A DNA stretch of 64,000 nucleotides from Gilliamella apis (GCF_030758615.1 NZ_CP132381.1:806001-870000); one strand, 5' to 3'; positions 36,998 through 45,682 are shown, numbered from the stretch's first letter. Made by a program: numbers and translations. Notes: a model not told the origin generated them from the sequence alone.

Positions 36998-37819
36998 ATG
37001 AATCTAAAAAAATGGTATAGCTTTTTGATCTTGGCTGTTTTATCACTGATTGGATGTGATAATCAAAATAAAAACACCCAAAGTACTAAAGTAGAAAAAA
37101 TCGTTATTGCAACATCAGGCGCACCAAGTCCTTTTACGACAGTCAATGATAAAGGAGAGCTGACTGGCTATGATATCGATGTGGTTAAAGCCATATTTGC
37201 CAAACAACCACAATATGAAATTAATTTTGAAATTACAGAATTTCCATCGGTACTTGCAGGACTTGATTCTCAAAGGTATCAAGTTGGTGCTAATAATTAT
37301 GCAATGAATGAAAAACGTAAGGAGAAGTATTTTTATTCCGATCCAATCTTTAAAAATCAATATGTAATCGCAGTAGCTAAAAATAATAATAATATAAATC
37401 GTTTTAGTGATCTTAATGGAAAATCGACAGAAGTATCACCGGGACTAAACTATGCTACAGCTTTAGAAACCTATAATCAGCAAAACCCTAATAATCCTGT
37501 CAAGATTGTTTATAGTGAAGCTGATTTATTACCTGTTTTACAACATGTTGAAAGCGGTCAATATGATTTTCAGTTAATTGATAAAGTAATGTTATCGCAA
37601 TATACTAGCGAACATCATCTCAATTTAAAAATAATTGAACTAAGTAAGGAAGATGAAGATCGTATTGCTTCACCATTTAGTTATCTTTTAATTAGTAAAA
37701 GTAGTAGAGGGGAACAATTAACCAAAGATATCAATGAAGGTATCAAAAAAATTATTAGTAGTGGTGAACTAGCACAAATTAGTCAGCGTTATTTTGCTGC
37801 TGATTATTCACCTAAATAA
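36998..37819 (+). CDS. Amino-acid ABC transporter substrate-binding lipoprotein
   Basis: Periplasmic family-3 solute-binding protein, anchored by a lipobox (LIGC, cysteine about residue 22). The remaining 250 residues have the usual two-lobe pattern, for example GELTGYDIDVVKAI and the C-terminal GELAQISQRYFAADY. It follows the GNAT gene by 62 bases. The ligand-binding Arg/Asp set cannot be read reliably here. Cystine or another polar amino acid is the best guess from permease similarity. Confidence 0.9.
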   Translation: MNLKKWYSFLILAVLSLIGCDNQNKNTQSTKVEKIVIATSGAPSPFTTVNDKGELTGYDIDVVKAIFAKQPQYEINFEITEFPSVLAGLDSQRYQVGANNYAMNEKRKEKYFYSDPIFKNQYVIAVAKNNNNINRFSDLNGKSTEVSPGLNYATALETYNQQNPNNPVKIVYSEADLLPVLQHVESGQYDFQLIDKVMLSQYTSEHHLNLKIIELSKEDEDRIASPFSYLLISKSSRGEQLTKDINEGIKKIISSGELAQISQRYFAADYSPK

Positions 37820-37825
37820 TGAATA

Positions 37826-38293
37826 TCAATGGTCTAACAGCGGTAAATAAACATCCGTTATCATCTGTTCTAGTTTAATGGTCGGACCAACATTGACATA
37901 ATGAAAAATTGGGGGGAAATCTCCCAGTTTTTCTCCGCTATTTGGTAACCATTGTTTGAGTAAATAAATAATAGCTTGATTATGATATCTCGAACCAATA
38001 TCTCTGGTTTTTGCACAGCGGAGTTGGGGAATCGTTTTATTTATTACTCCATAAATGTTAGTAGTAATAGGTTCATCAATAGCGATACCTAAATCGACAT
38101 GATGTTGTTTCGGTGGCGTTGTTTTTGGATTGGTATAATGAATGCCGTAGTTTCTATATTTATTATCTAAAAGCTGATTTTCTTGTCGCCATTTTATGAG
38201 TTTATTCACTGATTCATGTTCTAACTCAGGCGAGCCATAATGCTCAATAACGGCTAACTGTGTCATCGGAAATAATACGATTTCGACATCCAT
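37826..38293 (-). CDS. GyrI-like small-molecule-binding domain protein
   Basis: Stand-alone AraC effector-binding (GyrI-like) domain of 155 residues without DNA-binding helices. The start at 38293 has GAGG about 7 bases upstream; longer starts lack it. The opening MDVEIVLFPMTQLAVIEHYG and the repeated VNKLIKWRQEN and ISEPITTNIYGV-like strand patterns match the family. Known members bind or sequester small molecules or inhibit gyrase. The gene is convergent with the importer operon and its function here is unknown. Confidence 0.75.
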   Translation of the reverse strand: MDVEIVLFPMTQLAVIEHYGSPELEHESVNKLIKWRQENQLLDNKYRNYGIHYTNPKTTPPKQHHVDLGIAIDEPITTNIYGVINKTIPQLRCAKTRDIGSRYHNQAIIYLLKQWLPNSGEKLGDFPPIFHYVNVGPTIKLEQMITDVYLPLLDH

Positions 38294-38373
38294 ATAAACC
38301 TCAAAATTTATCAATGATAATGATCTTGTCGAATCTTAATACTGATTAAATATATAAAAAAATCCAATTTCAC

Positions 38374-38402
38374 TTGACAATAGATCTGCTGAAAAAGATA
38401 AT
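38374..38402 (+). promoter_or_regulatory. Sigma-70 promoter of the RNA-repair operon
   Basis: TTGACA (38374-38379), a 17-base spacer and GATAAT (38397-38402) form a near-consensus promoter, among the strongest seen in this window. The predicted start near 38409 leaves a leader of about 185 bases before the ligase ATG. Confidence 0.85.
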
Positions 38403-38450
38403 GGCGCCGTTTTTTTAATCTAATATTTATATTTTTTGTGAGGTGGCAAA

Positions 38451-38477
38451 ATGCCTGTATTTAACACTTTATCTTAA
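38451..38477 (+). CDS. Possible 8-residue leader peptide
   Basis: ATG at 38451 is preceded by GAGGTGGCAAA, a strong ribosome site with 5-6 base spacing, and encodes MPVFNTLS followed by TAA. It lies in the leader of the RNA ligase operon, 118 bases before the ligase start, just upstream of a long-range helix. It could couple translation to leader folding. The codons are not enriched for a single amino acid, so classical amino-acid attenuation is not suggested. Confidence 0.4.
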   Translation: MPVFNTLS

Positions 38478-38595
38478 TGCCGACATGGTATCTTCTATTT
38501 TATTGTCTTTTAGCTTTTTCTAAAGCGTCTACGTTGCAGTTCAATCTATAGATCTTCGCCTTGTCGGTTTTCCCTAATTTTTTGGAGAAAACAAA

Positions 38596-39459
38596 ATGAC
38601 AATGGAAACTTATATTCAAAACTTAGAATTAATTAAATACCCACGAACTCCACATTTGCAAAGTTCACGTTTACAATTTGGCGATAGTGAGCATGGACAG
38701 CTACCTTACGATCAGTTAGCAGGGCAATATATTGTGGTTGAAGAAAAACTTGATGGGGCCAACTGTGCAATCAGTTTTTCAGAAAGTGGTGAACTATTAC
38801 TACAATCACGTGGCCATTACTTAATAGGAGGGAGTCGCGAACGTCAATTTAATCTATTTAAACATTGGGCAACGGTCCATGAAGGCTGGTTAATTGAACG
38901 TTTAGAAGATCGCTATATTATGTATGGTGAGTGGCTACATAAAAAACACGCTATTTTTTATGATGCATTACCACATTATTTTTGTGAATTTGATGTTTGG
39001 GATAGGCATAATAATTGTTTCTTATCGACTCGAAAGCGTCATGAATTATTGGCCGATGGTCCTATTTTATCTGTTCCTGTATTGTTTATGGGAATTGCAC
39101 CAGAAAAATTAAGTGATTTATTAGCACTCGTGAAAAATTCTTTAGCTAAAACAATTGACTGGCGAAGTTGTTTTGAAAAAATTGTCACACAAGAAAAGCT
39201 TGATTTAATCAAAGCTTGGCAACAGTGTGATAACTCTGATTTGATGGAAGGATTATATTTAAAAATCGAATCAGCAAATACTACAACTGGTCGTTTGAAG
39301 TGGGTTAGGCAGGATTTTGTGCAAGCTATATTAGATGCTGGGCAACATCATTTACAACAACCATTTATTCCTAATCAATTAGCTAACAATGTTGAGCTTT
39401 ATTCGCCACAACTAACAATAAATTGGAATAGTGGCTTAGTATTTGGAGGTGATTTATGA
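38596..39459 (+). CDS. ATP-dependent RNA ligase
   Basis: Nucleotidyltransferase-superfamily ligase of 287 residues. The adenylation motif I is EEKLDGANCAI with Lys51. Downstream come the nucleotide-binding motifs YGEWLHKKHAI (III-like), MEGLYLKIES (IV) and GRLKWVRQDF (V). It would seal 5'-phosphate to 3'-hydroxyl RNA ends in the cytoplasm. The gene has a good ribosome site (GGAG) and overlaps the kinase gene by 4 bases (ATGA), so the two ends-healing and sealing proteins are translationally coupled. The RNA substrate, possibly cleaved tRNA, is unknown. Confidence 0.88.
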   Translation: MTMETYIQNLELIKYPRTPHLQSSRLQFGDSEHGQLPYDQLAGQYIVVEEKLDGANCAISFSESGELLLQSRGHYLIGGSRERQFNLFKHWATVHEGWLIERLEDRYIMYGEWLHKKHAIFYDALPHYFCEFDVWDRHNNCFLSTRKRHELLADGPILSVPVLFMGIAPEKLSDLLALVKNSLAKTIDWRSCFEKIVTQEKLDLIKAWQQCDNSDLMEGLYLKIESANTTTGRLKWVRQDFVQAILDAGQHHLQQPFIPNQLANNVELYSPQLTINWNSGLVFGGDL

Positions 39460-40595
39460 GTTATTCACAGTTACAACAAGAGATCGCCTACAGTATCAGC
39501 CAAGATAACTTTGACCAGTGGTTAGACTGTATTCCTGAGTTGAATAAATTGACTATTACACCACAAGATCCGATTTATCATGGTGAAGGAAATGTTTGGA
39601 TTCATACTCAAATGGTATTAAGGGCTTTAATTGCTCAAGATGATTTTGCAGCATCTTCTGATGAAGATAAGTTTGTACTGTTTATGACTGCTTTATTACA
39701 TGATATTGCCAAACCAGAAACGACAATTATTGATGAAATAAGTGGTCGAATTTCACAACCACGACATTCGCAAAAAGGCGAGATAAGTAGTCGAATATTA
39801 TTATGGCGAAATGGCGTTCCTTTTGAATTACGGGAAAAAATTTGTCGAATTATCCGAGTGCATCAAATACCATTTTATGCTTTAAGTGATGATAATAACT
39901 ATAAATCACCGCAATGGTTAATTCATCGGCTTTCATGGCAACTTCCTGTTTGGATGTTATGTATGCAAGCTAAAGCAGATATACTGGGTCGTATTAGTGC
40001 TGATAAAGCTCGAATGGTTGATGAAGTTGAACTCTTCAAACAATTAGCTTTAGAAGAACAGTGTTTATATCAACCACGGCAATTTATTGATGATTATACG
40101 CGAATACAATATTTTCGAGGTAGCAATGTGTTACCTGATTATGCGTTATATCCTCAAAAAGGGCCTAAAGTCATCTTACTATCGGGGTTGCCTGCATCAG
40201 GTAAAAATAGCTGGATAAGTAAATACTATCCAAATTTACCGGTTGCATCATATGATGATGCTCGTAATCAACTTAAATTGAAGCATGGTCAAAATGAAGG
40301 TTTAGTGATTCAATTTGTATTAGCAAAGGTAAAACAATACTTAAGAGAGAATCAGTCATTTATTTGGAATGCTACTCACTTATCACGAGATATGCGAGAA
40401 AAAGCATTGGATTTACTTTATGCTTACCATGCCGAAGTTGAAATTGTTTATCTTGAGCAGTCAGAAACAACATTATATCAACGTAATTCAAGTCGAGATA
40501 CTAGCTTGCCAAACAAGAAAATTACTCAAATGCTTTCTAAATGGCAAGTACCGTTACCGACAGAGGCACATAAGGTAACTTATCTAGTCAATTAG
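39456..40595 (+). CDS. HD-domain phosphoesterase / polynucleotide 5'-kinase fusion
   Basis: The N-terminal HD domain (about residues 40-170) has H50 in VWIHTQMV and H82-D83 in LLHDIAKPE, typical of metal phosphohydrolases. The C-terminal domain (about 235-379) is a P-loop kinase with LLSGLPASGKNSW and an ASYDDAR segment, followed by IWNATHLSRDMR. Runella HD-Pnk, a characterised protein of this architecture, removes 2',3'-cyclic or 3'-phosphate and phosphorylates 5'-OH ends. With the ligase just upstream it would make a complete heal-and-seal RNA repair pair. Confidence 0.88.
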   Translation: MSYSQLQQEIAYSISQDNFDQWLDCIPELNKLTITPQDPIYHGEGNVWIHTQMVLRALIAQDDFAASSDEDKFVLFMTALLHDIAKPETTIIDEISGRISQPRHSQKGEISSRILLWRNGVPFELREKICRIIRVHQIPFYALSDDNNYKSPQWLIHRLSWQLPVWMLCMQAKADILGRISADKARMVDEVELFKQLALEEQCLYQPRQFIDDYTRIQYFRGSNVLPDYALYPQKGPKVILLSGLPASGKNSWISKYYPNLPVASYDDARNQLKLKHGQNEGLVIQFVLAKVKQYLRENQSFIWNATHLSRDMREKALDLLYAYHAEVEIVYLEQSETTLYQRNSSRDTSLPNKKITQMLSKWQVPLPTEAHKVTYLVN

Positions 40596-40612
40596 CAGTA
40601 TTTAAATAAATT

Positions 40613-40638
40613 ATGATGGGCCTTTTAGCGCCCATCAT
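40613..40638. terminator. Convergent hairpin after the RNA-repair operon
   Basis: ATGATGGGC and GCCCATCAT form a 9-bp stem with an 8-base loop, 17 bases past the kinase stop. A modest T-rich tract (GTTTAGTTTT) follows. It lies between convergent transcripts. Confidence 0.75.
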
Positions 40639-40654
40639 GTTTAGTTTTGCATTA

Positions 40655-42055
40655 TTATTTAATACCGTTATCTTTGATGACTTGCTGATACCAATAAAAA
40701 CTATCTTTTTTAATTCGATTAATTGTTTTTAAATCATGATCATCTCGATCGACATAGACAAAGCCATAACGTTTTTTGAAACCTTGATGTGAACTTAGTA
40801 AATCGATAACTGACCATGGACAATATCCAAATAACTCAACACCATCTTCAATCGCATCATGACAAGCTAAGATATGCGATTTTATATAATCAATGCGATA
40901 ATCATCATGTACTTTATTGTCAGCAGTTAAAATATCTGGTGTACCTAAGCCATTTTCTGTAATGATCAGTGGTAAACGATATTGGCGATAATATTCATTT
41001 AATACCAGTCTTAGACCCATAGGGTCAATTTGTGCACCATAAGTTGAGGTGACCAAATTTGGATTTTTCTCGATCTTGAAATAACCATAAAGATCAAAAT
41101 CGATATCTTTTTCTTTGCTACCAAACGGATGGCTATCATCTTCTGGTAGGTAACTAGCCACTAACGTCCGATAATAATTTACGGCGATAAAATCTGGCTT
41201 AGCTTGTTTTAAAATTTGCGCATCTTCTGGTTGAGTAATAGGATAGATACCACAACGATTTAAGTAATTTTTATAATACCCAGGATAGTCACCAAAGCAG
41301 TACATTTCAAGTGCATAGTTGGTTTTGAAATTGTCATTCATTTTGGCTGCCCAAACATCCATGGGTTTGTTACTTGCAGGGTAGGTCATGGTTGATGATA
41401 TCGCTGGCCCAACTTTACTACCTGAAATTAGTTCATGACAGTCATTGGTTGCCATTGCATGAGCAACAAACATATGATAATCCATTTGAGCTCTCACTTT
41501 TTCAACCTCATGAGCCGCAACTTTATACATGTTCATTCTTTCGTTAACACGGATCATCAGATTTTGTTCGTTATTAATCTGCCAATGTTTTACTCGATCG
41601 CCGAATGCTTGATAACATATTTGCGCATAACGTCTAAATGCATCAACACAACGACGATCTTGCCAACCATTATATTTATCAACTAAGGCGAATGGTAAAT
41701 CAAAATGATAAAGAGTAATAAACGGAATGATATCGTTCTTGATTAATTCATTGATGACTTTGTTGTAGAAATTAATGCCTGCTTGATTTATTTCACCATC
41801 ACCATCGGGGATAATACGCGCCCATGATATAGAAAAACGATAAGTTTTTAGTCCTAACTCTTTAAATAAAGCAATGTCACTTTCAACATGATGATAGAAA
41901 TCACTGGCTACTTTACTATCGGCTTGTATTGCAGAGCGTTGAAATGAATTGTAATCGGCAACGGTCATTCCTTTCCCATCCGCATCCCACCCACCTTCAA
42001 TTTGAAATGCAGAAGATGATGCTCCCCACCAAAAATCCTTAGCAAAAGCTTTCAT
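40655..42055 (-). CDS. 6-phospho-beta-glucosidase (GH1)
   Basis: Glycoside hydrolase family 1 enzyme that splits phosphorylated beta-glucosides delivered by the adjacent PTS. FWWGASSSAFQIEGGWDADG opens the barrel, the acid/base Glu is in HWQINNEQNL, and the nucleophile Glu is in LIITENGLGTPD. The start at 42055 has AGAGG upstream and gives 466 residues; longer starts run into bglF. It is 10 bases behind the PTS gene. Which aryl- or alkyl-beta-glucoside is used cannot be said. Confidence 0.93.
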   Translation of the reverse strand: MKAFAKDFWWGASSSAFQIEGGWDADGKGMTVADYNSFQRSAIQADSKVASDFYHHVESDIALFKELGLKTYRFSISWARIIPDGDGEINQAGINFYNKVINELIKNDIIPFITLYHFDLPFALVDKYNGWQDRRCVDAFRRYAQICYQAFGDRVKHWQINNEQNLMIRVNERMNMYKVAAHEVEKVRAQMDYHMFVAHAMATNDCHELISGSKVGPAISSTMTYPASNKPMDVWAAKMNDNFKTNYALEMYCFGDYPGYYKNYLNRCGIYPITQPEDAQILKQAKPDFIAVNYYRTLVASYLPEDDSHPFGSKEKDIDFDLYGYFKIEKNPNLVTSTYGAQIDPMGLRLVLNEYYRQYRLPLIITENGLGTPDILTADNKVHDDYRIDYIKSHILACHDAIEDGVELFGYCPWSVIDLLSSHQGFKKRYGFVYVDRDDHDLKTINRIKKDSFYWYQQVIKDNGIK

Positions 42056-42065
42056 AACTAAACCT

Positions 42066-43925
42066 CTAAACTTGAATAAATAATAAATTGTCATTATTAC
42101 TAACATGAGTTAGTTGACAATAATCTATATGTTTATATTGATCTGAATTAACCACAATAATCGAAGTTGTTAAATCAAATTGTTGTTCGATTTTTTCGAT
42201 ATTAAAGGAAACAATTTTGCTTCCTTTAGTAATATGTTGACCAGTTTCTACATAAGACTGAAAATATTTACCTTGTAAGTTAACTGTGTCAATACCAATA
42301 TGGATCAGTAGCTCAATACCGTTATCTAATTTTAGGCCAATTGCATGTAAAGTAGGGTAGAGTACGGTAATGGTACAATCTGCTGGGGCAAAGATTTCAC
42401 CAGCTTTAGGGTAAATTGCTACTCCTTTGCCCATCGATCCTGAAGCAAATACTTCATCTTTAACTTGATTTAGCGCAATAACTTCGCCGGCAACTGGCGA
42501 TAGAATGGTTGTATCATTTGTTAATGGTTGGCTAGATGAGGTTTGAATTGTCTTTGACTCTTCTTCATTTGCGATATCGTTAAAGCCAACAAGCATCGTC
42601 ATAATGCATGAGCCAAAAAAAGCGAAACCTATACCAATTAAGTAACATAAGAAAGCTTTGGTTCCGGCTTCAGCATAAACTGGTATTGTCAGTACGCCTT
42701 GATTGGCAAAAGCGGTTCCATAAGAACCTCCCCAGCCCATTAAACCACCAGCGAGTGCACCACATATAACTGCACAAACCATTGGTCTTTTCAATCTAAG
42801 ATTTGCTCCATAAATAGCCGGTTCGGAAATACCGAATAAGGCGGTTATTGTCGCTGAAGCAGCAACTGTTTTTAGATTCTTATTTTTAGTTTTAAAAAAT
42901 ACACCTAAAGCAGCGCCGGCTTGTGAAAAATTAGCTGCACCAGCAAAAGCAAGTAAACTTTGATGTCCTGTTTGGGCGACATCATTAATGCCGATTGGTA
43001 CGATAGCGCGGTGGGCACCAAAGATAACTAAAATACACCATACACCACCAATAAATGCACCTAATAAGATAGGACTAACTCCCATAATGTAGTAATAGAC
43101 CCAGTTTATAAATTCGCCGATATAGATACCAATTGGGCCGAAAATAAGTAATGTAGCTGGAATCATGACGAGCAATGAAAATGTAGGCACCATGATGATT
43201 TTTAACACTTCTGGAATAATATAATCTAGAAATCTTTGTACATAACTTAAAATGAACACCGCTAATATAATAGGTATAACACTTGATGTGTAACTAGCTT
43301 TGGTGAGTTCGATTGCAAACAGCGTTACCTCGGTGTTACTGGTCATTAAATTGACGATTGATGGATAACATAAAGTCGCACCAATAATCATGGAAATAAA
43401 TTCATGAGCTTTGAAGACTCTAGCCGCAGTGTAACCTAATATAATTGGCATAAAATAGAAAACTGCATCTGATGCCGCATGCAAAATAGTATAGGTGTTA
43501 TAGCTTTTAATATCAGTCTGATAGTAATAGTTACCAATCATAACGGCAATAGCTAGAATTCCTTTTAGCATTCCTGATGCTGCGATAGCCGGAATAATTG
43601 GTGTGAAAATAGCGGCAAAAGCATTAAGTATTTTTACAGCTAAAGATAGTTTAGGTTCTGTTTGATTATTTCGTTTTACATCACCGACGAATGAGACTAA
43701 TTGCTCATAAACTTTAGTGACTTTATTACCTAAAACCACTTGATATTGTCCACTCCCTTCAACAACAGAAATTACACCTTCTGTTTGTAATAATTTTTCA
43801 CGATTAGCGGTTTGGTTATCGTGTAATTGGAAGCGTAATCGAGTAAAGCAGTGGGTAAAATTAATAATATTTTCTTTACCGCCCACCAATTGTAAAATTT
43901 GTTGGGCTATTTGGGGATAGTCCAT
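42066..43925 (-). CDS. Beta-glucoside PTS enzyme IIBCA
   Basis: Three-domain phosphotransferase transporter. EIIB has the phosphorylated Cys in NFTHCFTRLRF (about residue 26). EIIC follows with about ten membrane helices, including GISEPAIYGANLRLKRP. EIIA at the C-terminus has the phosphorylated His in ELLIHIGIDTVNLQG. The ATG at 43925 has GGAG 6 bases upstream; an ATG at 43937 is possible. Final length is 619 residues, like BglF. No bglG antiterminator gene or RAT element is nearby. Confidence 0.94.
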   Translation of the reverse strand: MDYPQIAQQILQLVGGKENIINFTHCFTRLRFQLHDNQTANREKLLQTEGVISVVEGSGQYQVVLGNKVTKVYEQLVSFVGDVKRNNQTEPKLSLAVKILNAFAAIFTPIIPAIAASGMLKGILAIAVMIGNYYYQTDIKSYNTYTILHAASDAVFYFMPIILGYTAARVFKAHEFISMIIGATLCYPSIVNLMTSNTEVTLFAIELTKASYTSSVIPIILAVFILSYVQRFLDYIIPEVLKIIMVPTFSLLVMIPATLLIFGPIGIYIGEFINWVYYYIMGVSPILLGAFIGGVWCILVIFGAHRAIVPIGINDVAQTGHQSLLAFAGAANFSQAGAALGVFFKTKNKNLKTVAASATITALFGISEPAIYGANLRLKRPMVCAVICGALAGGLMGWGGSYGTAFANQGVLTIPVYAEAGTKAFLCYLIGIGFAFFGSCIMTMLVGFNDIANEEESKTIQTSSSQPLTNDTTILSPVAGEVIALNQVKDEVFASGSMGKGVAIYPKAGEIFAPADCTITVLYPTLHAIGLKLDNGIELLIHIGIDTVNLQGKYFQSYVETGQHITKGSKIVSFNIEKIEQQFDLTTSIIVVNSDQYKHIDYCQLTHVSNNDNLLFIQV

Positions 43926-44314
43926 TATTTTCTCCATTACTTAAAGAATGGTTATACGTTGAAAAAAACTAAACACACTAAAAATTATCACCTTAATATC
44001 AATTAAAAATAAAATTAATTGATAATATTAATTTTTTTCAATTAAACTTAATTTTTGTCAATTTTATTGAGTGTTGCAAGCTAGCATAGTTTATAAGTTT
44101 AGACAAGTTTGTCTTAACTATTGCCAAATAATTTAATGAGAAATGTTGGTAAATAGGATAATTGTTGGTATATAAAAGTGCATAAATCAAATAAGCTAAG
44201 AGAAATTTTAATAACTTTTTTCTTTTTCTGTGTATGCGCAATATATCTATTATTCTTTATTAAATACTTTATTTTATAGTAATAAATTTATTGATAATTA
44301 TTACTTATATATTG

Positions 44315-44326
44315 GTTAGCGCTTAC
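44315..44326. promoter_or_regulatory. LacI-family operator-like palindrome
   Basis: GTTAGCGCTTAC is a 12-bp palindrome centred on AGCGCT with one mismatched pair. This is the general form of operators bound by LacI/GalR-family sugar repressors. It is about 390 bases upstream of the PTS gene and no matching repressor is in the window, so assignment is tentative. Confidence 0.35.
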
Positions 44327-44583
44327 TTTTTTAATCATTATTAAGATTATGTTGGTTGTTTTTTAATTATCACCTTTTGTTTCCTAGCTTAATTCGATCA
44401 GAAATATAGCTATCAACTACAATACTTTTATCGATCCAATAATGAGTACTCTAGTTATAATTATTTAATTTTTTATTTTTTCTGTTATTAAAATGTTCTC
44501 GTCGTAGTTAGTAATTAAATAAAGTGTGAGATAGACTGAAGTATGAAGTGCTTTAATTTAGATTATCTTAGGATATTTACACA

Positions 44584-44718
44584 ATGAATGACTACATTAT
44601 TAATTTTGGGTTAGTGAATGAACCTGAAATGATGCTTAATAACGGCCGTTTATTTTACTTTAGCTGGCGTGACAATCGTCACGGTGCTTTTATCAATAAT
44701 TTATTGGTTACCGCTTAA
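44584..44718 (+). CDS. Possible 44-residue small protein or gene remnant
   Basis: This frame has a modest ribosome site (AGGA, about 10 bases upstream) and ends in TAA before the citG 3' end. The product MNDYIINFGLVNEPEMMLN continues into an aromatic/basic stretch (LFYFSWRDNRHG). It is more GC-rich and less hydrophobic than random AT-rich frames here. A short GC stem, CGTGAC and GTCACG at 44668-44683, lies inside it. I recognise no family. It may be a true small protein or the end of a degraded gene. Confidence 0.3.
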   Translation: MNDYIINFGLVNEPEMMLNNGRLFYFSWRDNRHGAFINNLLVTA

Positions 44719-44756
44719 CCATCAATTTTTATTAGAACTTTTATAAGCAAAATTAG

Positions 44757-45656
44757 TTAATTTTGAGCTGCATAATGAGATAAAAACCATGTAACTGCGA
44801 TAAGATCCGCTGAGCCACCAGGACTTAGGTGGCGTTTTATCAGTTCATCATCTAACTTAGCAATCATTTCTAGTCCATTTGGATGCAAAACGCCACCTTG
44901 CTGGATTAAATATCTTGCTTCATTTTGCACGAATTCTAATCCGGCCAGTCCTCCTCTAGAAACTAGGTTTGTGTCTTGATTGTAAGCTAATAAGTATAGC
45001 ATTGCTTGTAATAGGGCTGATTCTTCATCATAGCCACTATTCAACATGTCTTGATAAATTGGTAATGATATCTCACGTGCGGTTGTATATCCTGATTCAG
45101 CTTCGCCTCTTGCACCAGTAAGATTATGTTGTTTATAAAGTCGTTCTCCTACTGAATGACTGCAATTATTTTGTGATAATTCTTTATTAACCATACCGTG
45201 GCAAATATTGGCTACCTCATTACAGATCATCGGAGTAGTAGTTTTTAATTTAAGTTGCTCTAATTTACCGATGGCACTTAGTAATAGACCAAAGGCAAAT
45301 ATTCCACCTTTATGCGTATTAATCTGTTTAGTTGCACTAAACATTGCTGTTTCACATTCAAGGCCAATTGGTCGAATATTTGCTAAAAAATCAGGTGCTG
45401 CAACGTTGGCATTATGTTTTCCATAATGATAAAAACGTTCAAACCAATTTGAAATGGCATTAATACTTGTTATGAATGTTTGAAAACTCATATCGTGATG
45501 TGCGCCATTATTGTTCATATCAACCAATCCAGGTTTGGGTGATAAGCAGATCTCTCTAATTAATGCTTGTACCGCTAATATTGTCGGTGAGCTCAGAAAA
45601 TTTTCACTTATCAATTTCGATTCTAAGCTAATTACTTGCGATAAATAATTACTCAT
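44757..45656 (-). CDS. citG: Triphosphoribosyl-dephospho-CoA synthase
   Basis: CitG joins dephospho-CoA and ATP to make the citrate lyase prosthetic-group precursor, releasing adenine. The 299-residue protein has LSPKPGLVDMNNNGAHHDM at the N-terminus, INTHKGGIFAFGLLLSAIG and TGARGEAESGYTTA, the family landmarks. It is 26 bases behind ftsK, where lolA sits in many Gammaproteobacteria, and some 13 kb from the citrate carrier. CitX, which attaches the cofactor, stays in the main operon. Confidence 0.95.
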   Translation of the reverse strand: MSNYLSQVISLESKLISENFLSSPTILAVQALIREICLSPKPGLVDMNNNGAHHDMSFQTFITSINAISNWFERFYHYGKHNANVAAPDFLANIRPIGLECETAMFSATKQINTHKGGIFAFGLLLSAIGKLEQLKLKTTTPMICNEVANICHGMVNKELSQNNCSHSVGERLYKQHNLTGARGEAESGYTTAREISLPIYQDMLNSGYDEESALLQAMLYLLAYNQDTNLVSRGGLAGLEFVQNEARYLIQQGGVLHPNGLEMIAKLDDELIKRHLSPGGSADLIAVTWFLSHYAAQN

Positions 45657-45682
45657 GGAATAGGCTGCCTTTACAATTAAGC

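Larger units (their letters stand above)
38294..38595 (+). other. Promoter and structured leader of the RNA-repair operon
   Basis: This gene-free 302-base stretch holds a near-consensus promoter (38374-38402), an 8-codon upstream ORF with a strong ribosome site (38451-38477), and a long-range helix between 38480-38488 and 38559-38567. A small hairpin (38513-38526) sits inside that helix. The ligase ribosome site GGAG is downstream of all these. The layout suggests a regulated leader rather than a passive spacer. Confidence 0.6.
43926..44756. other. Large AT-rich gap upstream of the PTS gene
   Basis: About 830 bases lie between the PTS start and the citG 3' end. I see a LacI-type operator-like palindrome near 44315-44326 (GTTAGCGCTTAC, one mismatched pair), an AT-rich inverted repeat at 43997-44024, and one short reading frame at 44584-44718. 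Nothing resembles the bglG/RAT antitermination system that usually controls bgl operons. The region may be a decayed locus. Confidence 0.55.

Noticed and set aside
38530..38567. tRNA-like T-arm (GTTCAATC) in the ligase leader
   Set aside because: The eight bases match a T-loop pattern, but the flanking bases do not form the 5-bp stem. No acceptor or anticodon arms can be drawn.
44038..44241. 67-codon minus-strand frame in the gap upstream of the PTS gene
   Set aside because: It is extremely Leu/Ile/Asn/Lys-rich, lacks a convincing ribosome site and looks like a chance open frame in AT-rich DNA.
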